Source of the DNA: Promethearchaeota archaeon
Lineage (GTDB): Archaea > Asgardarchaeota > Lokiarchaeia > Helarchaeales > RDOG01
Reading direction: 5' to 3'
NCBI GenBank assembly: GCA_011365055.1
Contig: RDOG01000040.1
Location: forward strand, 1 to 7,655
DNA: 7,655 nucleotides
Shown: in pieces, positions 1 through 5,680 of the stretch
Layout of the letters: every line of letters starts with the position of its first letter
Position numbering within the stretch: the stretch's first letter is position 1
The notes under the pieces: model-generated
The model's input: only the letters and a program-made list of their open reading frames with translations
Told to the model about the DNA's origin: nothing
Database searches by the model: none
Translations under genes and position numbers: made by a program

Positions 1-2
1 CT

Positions 3-875
3 ATTTCCCTTGGCCTGGACCCCATGGATGCGATATCCATGTGTACCATAAACACAGCCCGGCATTACCGTGTTGACCACCTGGTGGGTTCCATAAGCAT
101 TGGACGCAGGGCTGACCTTGTCATCCTTGACGATCTGGAAGGATTCAGTATACATTCAGTGATCGCCGGCGGTGTCCCTATTAACCCAATTGAGACACAT
201 AAGCCTGTTTTCAATTACCCGGATTATGTGCTTGATACGATCAGGTACAGGGAGATAAATCCAAAAGACCTGCAGATGATCAATGCCCGGAGTAGCAGAG
301 TATCAGTAAATGTTATCAAAGTGTTTCCTGACCAGATATTTACTGAGAAGGACAATGCTGAACTTGGTACTGACGAGTCTGGCGTGCTGCTCCCTGACGT
401 GGACAGGGATATCCTCAGTACGGCCGTTATCGAGCGCCATGGTAAGAATGGTAACATAGGATTGGGATTTGTCAGAGGGTTTGGCCTGAAGTCGGGTGCT
501 TTTGCACAGAGTATCGGGCATGACAGCCATAATGTGGTTGTGACCGGGACTGACTATGCAGATATGGCACTGGCAGCAAATGTCATTAAGGAGATGAAGG
601 GGGGCATTGTGCTGGTGCAGGATGGTGAGGTGCTGGACAGCCTGTCGTTACCCTTTGCCGGGTTGTTGAGTCTGGAATCTGTGGAAGAGGTGGCACTTGA
701 GCTGGAAGGATTGCATGGAACAATAAGGGAAATGGGGTGTACTCTGCCTGCGCCATTTATCACACACTCCTTTATTGCACTGCCTGTGATTCCTGAGCTG
801 CGGCTGACCGATATGGGGTTGTTCGATGTGGAAAGATTTGAGATGATCGATGTTATTATCGGGACTAAAAAATAG
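3..875 (+). CDS. ade: Adenine deaminase, C-terminal half (5' end outside window)
   Basis: Adenine deaminase hydrolyses adenine to hypoxanthine and ammonia in cytoplasmic purine salvage. The frame is open from base 3, so the ATG at 24 is internal: the codons before it read ISLGLDP and continue smoothly into MDAISMCTINTARHY, as in the late amidohydrolase barrel. About 290 residues remain of a family usually 550-600 aa long. Around fragment residues 30-60, GSISIGRRADLVILDDLEGF is the usual amidohydrolase segment where the chain returns to the small beta domain. The rest matches the adenine deaminase C-terminal domain, including GNIGLGFVRGFGL and the hallmark GHDSHNVVVTGTD, then the hydrophobic GGIVLVQDGEVLDSLSLPFAG. 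The TAG stop is at 873-875. Composition is GC-rich (62% in a 60-base sample), unlike the AT-rich genes that follow. It converges with the giant minus-strand gene. The family assignment is firm; the N-terminal metal-binding part cannot be judged here. Confidence 0.95.
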   Translation: MSLGLDPMDAISMCTINTARHYRVDHLVGSISIGRRADLVILDDLEGFSIHSVIAGGVPINPIETHKPVFNYPDYVLDTIRYREINPKDLQMINARSSRVSVNVIKVFPDQIFTEKDNAELGTDESGVLLPDVDRDILSTAVIERHGKNGNIGLGFVRGFGLKSGAFAQSIGHDSHNVVVTGTDYADMALAANVIKEMKGGIVLVQDGEVLDSLSLPFAGLLSLESVEEVALELEGLHGTIREMGCTLPAPFITHSFIALPVIPELRLTDMGLFDVERFEMIDVIIGTKK

Positions 876-944
876 AGTACTATTTTATCCAGTTGGAAGT
901 ATGATCTTAAGGTACAAATATTTGGATATAAAACAAAAATCAAT

Positions 945-963
945 ATTTTTATCTTTATTATTA
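945..963 (+). terminator. T-rich tract, possible archaeal terminator of ade
   Basis: About 70 bases after the ade stop there is a T-rich stretch (TTTTTATCTTTATTATT). Archaeal transcription often ends at U-rich tracts without a strong hairpin, so this is a reasonable terminator for ade. The surrounding DNA is AT-rich in general, which weakens the call. Confidence 0.35.
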
Positions 964-967
964 TACA

Positions 968-984
968 CCACAGCTCAGCTGTGG
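968..984. repeat. Perfect 8-bp palindrome with 1-nt centre
   Basis: CCACAGCT, one C, then AGCTGTGG form a perfect inverted repeat in the ade / giant-gene intergenic space, and it is much more GC-rich than its surroundings. As RNA the outer bases could form a short hairpin that ends convergent transcription; as DNA it could bind a dimeric protein. It lies 21 bases outside the left copy of the 13-bp inverted repeat. Its function is not known. Confidence 0.5.
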
Positions 985-1005
985 AGAGCTTCATTTCAAG
1001 ATGGG

Positions 1006-1018
1006 TTGTTCATGCTCG
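1006..1018 (+). repeat. Left copy of 13-bp inverted repeat flanking the giant gene
   Basis: TTGTTCATGCTCG here is the exact reverse complement of 4788-4800. The two copies bracket the giant gene, pointing inward, about 3.8 kb apart. The sequence CAAGATG sits just left of this copy (997-1003) and recurs in the same orientation at the right copy (4798-4804, overlapping the repeat by three bases), which could be a degraded target duplication. A single 13-bp match in a window this size is not very unlikely by chance; its placement on both sides of one AT-rich gene is what makes it notable. Confidence 0.5.
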
Positions 1019-1043
1019 GATAATTTGAGAATGATAAATTAAG

Positions 1044-1059
1044 TAATTTTATTAAATTA
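1044..1059 (-). terminator. AT-only hairpin 3' of the giant gene
   Basis: TAATTT, a 4-nt loop (TATT), then AAATTA form a 6-bp stem about 30-45 bases beyond the stop codon of the giant minus-strand gene. It could help end that transcript. In DNA this AT-rich such a stem may well be chance. Confidence 0.2.
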
Positions 1060-1087
1060 TTGATAATCTAAATCTAAGATATTATTT

Positions 1088-4000
1088 TTATTTTTCTAAA
1101 AAAATAGGAATCTCGTTAAAATTAATAATATTATATCTTTTTTCAAGTATACTTTTGACGATAATATCTGAGGATAATACAATACAAGAAATTACTTTCC
1201 ATTCTTCATTAACAATATTATAATATTTTAATATTGAATTGATGTTACGTTTTAAATATTCTTCTTTTCTTTTTAATTTTGCGATATACCCTTTTTTTAT
1301 ATTTAGAAAATCCTCTGAATCCGAAACAATTTCTCTGGCTCCAAATTTTTGCTCAATATCTTTTACCTCCCACAAAATAAGAGTCTTTTTTTCTTTATGG
1401 ATAGATAGAACATCAATTTCTCCAGGACACGACTCATCAACTTCTATTAAACATTTATCATTCCCACCTTTTCTTTTATAAATATTTATCTCAGCAAAAT
1501 CAGAATATTTTTTAATTTCTTCATATACAAATTTTTCAAATTCTCCTGAGACTTCTTTTTGTCTTCTATCCAATGCTTTTTGTAAATGACGGGGGAGTAA
1601 ATTTCTTTGATAAGGCCATTTGCCATCCATGATAAGTGATGCCACATTTTCTTCTGCCATTATTAGAAATTCTGGTGCAAAAATTATAAAATCCTTAATT
1701 TGTATAATGGGTTTTATCGTTAATCTGTTTTCTCGCGAATTTACCCTCCATGGTTCTATAATTTCCCCCTTGGAACCCTCTATGTTTATTGTAGAAAAAT
1801 TTATCACAGTTTTTATTAATTCTTTATCAAATCCCATTTTTTCATGGATAAAATCAATTACATTTGATAATAGAATTTTTATAATACCAAATTCATTTAT
1901 TTGATTTTGGAAATTAGTTAACATATTTAGAACTATTATATAATTATATAATCTGAACCCAAATGTTTTTTCAAGCTCATCATTTAAAATCTTGAATTTT
2001 TTTTCTTCAAGAAATTCACGTAATTTGTCTGGATCGTCTTTTACTTTTTCCTCAGAATATAGAAATCTTGACATATCTAAAGTTTCCAATCCTTTAACAT
2101 AATAATCCATGTGTCGATGCATGGGATTATCTTCTATAATTATGTCAAAAAATAAACCCGATTTTGCTTCAATTTTTAATTTTATATCAAAAAAGTCAGG
2201 TAATCGGTGTAAATAATCACTTATATTTGCTAAATCTAATATTTTCATAGCGACAGGGATAATATTCTGCCATTCATTAATGTTTAATTTTTCAGTTCCA
2301 GAAATATTTTGCAAAACTGCCTGTTCCAGAAGATATCTGCATCCTAGAGAATACTTCTGAATTTTAAATTCATTTTCACGTATTATATTTGAATCATGAT
2401 CTGTTGAAGTATCTTGAGATAATCTGAAGTGCAAAGTTAAATATTTCTTTTCTTTGAAACAATTTTCTACTTGAGAATAACTGAAAAGAACAAAATTCAA
2501 AATATCGTATCTACTTATTTCAGCAAGCAAATTTTTAACTAAGTAGTCGTAAACCTGATTTATAATTTCTTTAGCTTCATTTCCCTCATAAATCCCAGCT
2601 GAAATTCTTTCATTAAAGTTGATAAATAAATCATTCTCTAGATCAATGAAATCTAAATTTGTTGGGTAAAAAAGCATTGTCCAATTTGAATTCGAAGGTG
2701 TGACTATTTCAGAAATTTTAAAGCTTTTGGATGGATCTAAATTTTGAAATCTATTATCTAATTTTTCAAATTGAATTTCACTTACAATTCCTTTTATTAT
2801 TGTATCAAAAATGTATCTTAATATATTTTTTGAAAATAAATTAAATTCTTTTGCAAAAATTGGGGGGTCCACAATTATTGTGTAATTTTCATCATCATCG
2901 ATTCCCACTAATAAAGGAAAAGATGACATAGTATCAATATTTCCATATTTTATGGCCCAATCATGAGGTATTATTTCAATAATGATTTTATCTTTTTTCA
3001 AAGAATTTATCAAATCATCATTAAATAATTCTTCTATATAAAATTTAAGAAATTCTGATATGAAAGGTGCTATTTCTCTTTCTTCGTTAGATTTCAATTT
3101 GTTTATATTAGTTAATATGTATATTTCAATGTCGTTTTTATAACAATAAAATTCGACATTCAGTATTTTATTATAACCATAATACGTGTTATCAGAAATT
3201 CTTAATATCTTGTATGTATAAGGTTTTTCACCATCATAAGGCTGTAAATCAATCATGGGTCTAGTTTCAATAATTTTTCTTCTGTGGTTATTGCTCCATA
3301 AATGGGGATTTATAACATTTACTGGGTGCTCACAACTAGAAACTTTTAAATATTCTCCTCCATGCGTGAAAAAATCATAAAAATTACATAAATCAAATGA
3401 AACAAATTTTTTAAAAGAATAAGACTTTTCTATTATTTTCGAGAAATATATTGGAATCTGTTTATTTTCAGCTAAATCTTCGAAGATATGATTTAGACAA
3501 TCATATGAAAGAATAACAAAATTTTTTCCAATAATATTTTCAACATAGATTACTTTATCTTCTAAATCGTCAATTATAATTAAAAAAATTAAATCAAAAT
3601 TCTCTTTTATTATAAAAGAGTCATGTTCAGCAATTAATTCAATTTTATTATTTTTTTCAAATTCTTTTTCTATATTTAAATAATTATTTTGAATATATCC
3701 TATACATTTATTCAAATGTTCCACATTGAAAGTTTCTTCTAAACAAGTAAATAAGAAACATTTATTGTCATTGATGAATCCAAAATCCATTTTGCCATTA
3801 TTTTTTCCTACCGATAAATTATTAAATATTGCTTCATTGGGGACTAGTTCAGAAATTGATATAAGAACTTCCTTTTCTAATTGTTTTCGTAATTCTTGTC
3901 TGATTTCTTTATTAATTATTTTCTTCAAATCAGATGTGATTTTAGCATTAAAAGATACTAGTAGTATGTAAGGCGTATAGATTTTATCATCAATTATAGG

Positions 4001-4663
4001 ATTAGCAGTGAAAAACTCATCTGGTTCATGAATTGAATTAGGCTCAGGAAAATTATTAATATTATTTTTCCATATTCTATTAGAAAGGGTAGATTTTTTA
4101 TTTAAAATTATAATCCATTTTTGAATGAATTGTTCGGAAGGAATTATGAATTGTTTGAATTCGTGAACATCTAAATTTTTATTTTGATCTAGGAATTTTA
4201 TTATATTAGTTTGATATTGTAAAATTTTATTCAATTCAGCTTTTATTGAGTAATCATATTTTTCCTTTATTATATCATCAAATTCAAAGAATCTGGTTAC
4301 AATTTTTTTCAAATTATTTTCTGGAATCTCCAAGTTTCCAGCTAAAAAATAAAATAAATCACCATTTAGACCAAATTCATTTAATTTAGTGTTACTAATA
4401 GGAGTCCAATCTTCAATACATGACCAATCTATTATATTTGTATCAGCTATAATAGATCCAAATTCTTTACAAGTAATATTATTATTTTGAAATTCTGAAT
4501 TTGGAATGGACAGTACAAATTGTTTTAAAAACATAAAACGAAATTGAAAAAATTCATTACCCGGTAAAATTGATGTTGCAGATAGCCATTCTAAAAGAGT
4601 GTCTTTTCTATGTCTTATTACTTTTAACTTAATAGAATATTTCATAGAATTTAAAATTTCCAT
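1088..4663 (-). CDS. Giant (~1191 aa) unknown protein with C-terminal PD-(D/E)XK nuclease domain
   Basis: I recognise no family for the first ~1000 residues. They are rich in Ile, Asn, Lys and Phe, as expected from very AT-rich DNA, with no Walker A motif, signal peptide or obvious membrane segment. The last ~150 residues carry a PD-(D/E)XK signature: a helix GEFEKFVYEEI (Glu about 1043), then GEID (Asp1084), 14 residues, then EVKD (Glu1099, Lys1101), spaced as in restriction-endonuclease-fold enzymes. Just before it, a segment around IKPIIQIKDFIIFAPEFLI resembles the beta strands that often precede such nuclease tails in large uncharacterised proteins. DNA or RNA cleavage is therefore likely but unproven. 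Start: the frame stays open to a TTG at 4681 (1197 aa), but a strong TATA box at 4684-4691 puts the transcript start almost exactly at the ATG at 4663, so a leaderless start there is preferred; ATG 4645 is another option. The TTG form would overlap the promoter spacer. The gene converges with ade and is separated by 183 bases from the small nuclease gene upstream. Confidence 0.85.
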   Translation of the reverse strand: MEILNSMKYSIKLKVIRHRKDTLLEWLSATSILPGNEFFQFRFMFLKQFVLSIPNSEFQNNNITCKEFGSIIADTNIIDWSCIEDWTPISNTKLNEFGLNGDLFYFLAGNLEIPENNLKKIVTRFFEFDDIIKEKYDYSIKAELNKILQYQTNIIKFLDQNKNLDVHEFKQFIIPSEQFIQKWIIILNKKSTLSNRIWKNNINNFPEPNSIHEPDEFFTANPIIDDKIYTPYILLVSFNAKITSDLKKIINKEIRQELRKQLEKEVLISISELVPNEAIFNNLSVGKNNGKMDFGFINDNKCFLFTCLEETFNVEHLNKCIGYIQNNYLNIEKEFEKNNKIELIAEHDSFIIKENFDLIFLIIIDDLEDKVIYVENIIGKNFVILSYDCLNHIFEDLAENKQIPIYFSKIIEKSYSFKKFVSFDLCNFYDFFTHGGEYLKVSSCEHPVNVINPHLWSNNHRRKIIETRPMIDLQPYDGEKPYTYKILRISDNTYYGYNKILNVEFYCYKNDIEIYILTNINKLKSNEEREIAPFISEFLKFYIEELFNDDLINSLKKDKIIIEIIPHDWAIKYGNIDTMSSFPLLVGIDDDENYTIIVDPPIFAKEFNLFSKNILRYIFDTIIKGIVSEIQFEKLDNRFQNLDPSKSFKISEIVTPSNSNWTMLFYPTNLDFIDLENDLFINFNERISAGIYEGNEAKEIINQVYDYLVKNLLAEISRYDILNFVLFSYSQVENCFKEKKYLTLHFRLSQDTSTDHDSNIIRENEFKIQKYSLGCRYLLEQAVLQNISGTEKLNINEWQNIIPVAMKILDLANISDYLHRLPDFFDIKLKIEAKSGLFFDIIIEDNPMHRHMDYYVKGLETLDMSRFLYSEEKVKDDPDKLREFLEEKKFKILNDELEKTFGFRLYNYIIVLNMLTNFQNQINEFGIIKILLSNVIDFIHEKMGFDKELIKTVINFSTINIEGSKGEIIEPWRVNSRENRLTIKPIIQIKDFIIFAPEFLIMAEENVASLIMDGKWPYQRNLLPRHLQKALDRRQKEVSGEFEKFVYEEIKKYSDFAEINIYKRKGGNDKCLIEVDESCPGEIDVLSIHKEKKTLILWEVKDIEQKFGAREIVSDSEDFLNIKKGYIAKLKRKEEYLKRNINSILKYYNIVNEEWKVISCIVLSSDIIVKSILEKRYNIINFNEIPIFLEK

Positions 4664-4683
4664 ATATTGGAATACATTCAACT

Positions 4684-4691
4684 TTTATATA
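4684..4691 (-). promoter_or_regulatory. TATA box for the giant gene
   Basis: On the minus strand this reads TATATAAA, close to the archaeal TATA consensus. Its centre is about 25 bases upstream of the ATG at 4663, the distance expected between a TATA box and the transcript start, suggesting a leaderless mRNA. A second TATA-like site (CTTATATC, 4724-4731) would give a 5' leader of about 20-40 bases instead. Confidence 0.55.
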
Positions 4692-4787
4692 TCATTGATG
4701 GTTCACATTATCCATTTGTATACGATATAAGTTATAGATGCTTAGTAGTAATAATCTCAATATTAAAAGCTTAATTAATTGAATTCT

Positions 4788-4800
4788 CGAGCATGAACAA
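4788..4800 (-). repeat. Right copy of 13-bp inverted repeat flanking the giant gene
   Basis: CGAGCATGAACAA is the exact reverse complement of 1006-1018. It lies between the giant gene's promoter region and the end of the small nuclease gene, four bases from a GC-rich hairpin, and the CAAGATG direct match overlaps its outer edge (4798-4804). It may be the terminal repeat of an inserted unit or a dispersed intergenic motif. Confidence 0.5.
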
Positions 4801-4804
4801 GATG

Positions 4805-4832
4805 CCCCGGACAGAGCGTAGCGACGTCCGGG
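4805..4832 (-). repeat. GC-rich hairpin (REP-like or terminator) 3' of the small nuclease gene
   Basis: CCCGGAC (4806-4812) pairs with GTCCGGG (4826-4832) around a 13-nt loop that contains GAGCGTAGCGAC; the pairing can extend to G4804-C4833 with one bulged C. This GC-rich block stands out sharply in AT-rich DNA. It begins about 14 bases after the stop of the 253-aa gene, so it would lie in that gene's 3' untranslated RNA. No long U-tract follows directly, so a dispersed palindromic repeat is at least as likely as a terminator. Confidence 0.55.
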
Positions 4833-4846
4833 CTCCATGACTATTT

Positions 4847-5608
4847 TTAAATTTTAAACATATCAATAATTTCCTTATTTGTATATTCTTTGATTTCATC
4901 TCTAATTCGTTTCGAATTTTTTGTAGCTTCTAACAACAAAGGATTTTGATATCTATTAATCTCTCTAATAATATCAAAAAATATATCTCCATATCGCTTT
5001 GTATATCCATTGTTTATATCATTTTTACAATAACTTACTAATTCAGAAATTACATAAAATGTTGGCCTAATAGTAGAAGTTATATTTTCTTTTGAAACTG
5101 GTAATTCTTTTTTATATTCTTCATAGATACTCATAGCAAAATTATTTTCGATTTTTTCAAGTAATTCCCCATTTTTAATATTATCAATCCAAATACTACC
5201 TACAAAAGCTATATTTACATTATTAACCTCATCGGGGTAAAACCCAAGATATTTATGCAATCTTTCATTCAAATAACCATTATTTTCTTCTAGAAAATAT
5301 GCTTTAATATTTTGAAATGACTTGGCCCAACGGCCAAGCCACTTCAGAAAATTTTTATTTTCGCTATCAATATATACATTGACATTATTTTGATTACCTC
5401 TTACTTTCACTTCTCCAAAACAAATATCATATCCAATTTTGTTATCAGAAACTTTCCAACCAAAAAAATCCACGTCAGAATATGGTTTTTGTTCTCCCTT
5501 TTTAGTTTGAATTTTTCTCAATATCGGCATTCTCGTTTCACAAAATTGATATTTTTTGCAAAGTTTTAACCAGTTAGATGCAATTTCTTCAATTGACATT
5601 GATTCCAT
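4847..5608 (-). CDS. PD-(D/E)XK nuclease-like protein, 253 aa
   Basis: This is a small protein with no named family that I can assign. Residues 5-20 (SIEEIASNWLKLCKKY) form the expected N-terminal helix with candidate acidic residues Glu7 and Glu8. A short beta hairpin then leads to YSDVDFFGW (Asp45 and Asp47), 18 residues after Asp47 comes GEVKV (Glu66, Lys68): the D...E-X-K core of the PD-(D/E)XK fold. This arrangement, a bare helix followed by a 'YS-DID'-like strand and an E-X-K strand, is seen in small restriction-endonuclease-like proteins of unknown target. The C-terminal 150 residues look helical and are unassigned. No ATPase, methylase or DNA-binding domain is visible. The first ATG is favoured because GGAGTTGAT lies 3 bases before it, with its GGAG core 8 bases upstream; a second ATG is codon 4. 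The gene is AT-rich like the giant gene and may share its origin, but the 183-base gap, hairpin and separate TATA boxes argue against one operon. Confidence 0.85.
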   Translation of the reverse strand: MESMSIEEIASNWLKLCKKYQFCETRMPILRKIQTKKGEQKPYSDVDFFGWKVSDNKIGYDICFGEVKVRGNQNNVNVYIDSENKNFLKWLGRWAKSFQNIKAYFLEENNGYLNERLHKYLGFYPDEVNNVNIAFVGSIWIDNIKNGELLEKIENNFAMSIYEEYKKELPVSKENITSTIRPTFYVISELVSYCKNDINNGYTKRYGDIFFDIIREINRYQNPLLLEATKNSKRIRDEIKEYTNKEIIDMFKI

Positions 5609-5611
5609 GTT

Positions 5612-5655
5612 ATCAACTCCGATTATATTTCAATTGGTAAGTTAAACTTATATAA
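5612..5655 (-). promoter_or_regulatory. TATA box and Shine-Dalgarno site of the 253-aa gene
   Basis: TTATATAA (5648-5655) is a good archaeal TATA box. A start about 26 bases downstream (near 5626) would leave a short leader that still includes GGAGTTGAT (minus strand, 5612-5620), which agrees at all but one position with the archaeal consensus GGAGGTGAT. GGAG is 8 bases from the ATG at 5608, which supports that start. TATA box, leader and ribosome site fit together, so this gene probably does not depend on read-through from the ATPase gene. Confidence 0.6.
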
Positions 5656-5680
5656 TTATTGTTTCAAATTTGTAATTCTA

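Noticed and set aside
24..875. ATG at 24 as the start of a complete 283-aa gene
   Set aside because: The frame is open to the left edge and the upstream codons continue the adenine deaminase alignment, so this is a truncated gene, not a short one.
224..994. Minus-strand open frames across ade
   Set aside because: They are shadows of the strongly supported adenine deaminase gene on the other strand.
1586..1606. RNLLPRH (residues 1020-1026 of the giant protein) as a HEPN RNase motif R[N/D/H]X4-6H
   Set aside because: It lies immediately before the PD-(D/E)XK domain with no sign of a four-helix HEPN unit; a short pattern like this is expected by chance in a protein this long.
3280..3345. Cluster CEHP...NPH...NNH in the giant protein as an HNH nuclease
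   Set aside because: The spacing and the missing beta-beta-alpha metal motif do not fit HNH enzymes.
1239..3971. Plus-strand open frames of 80-94 codons opposite the giant gene
   Set aside because: They are antisense shadows in AT-rich DNA, with low-complexity products and no promoter or ribosome site.
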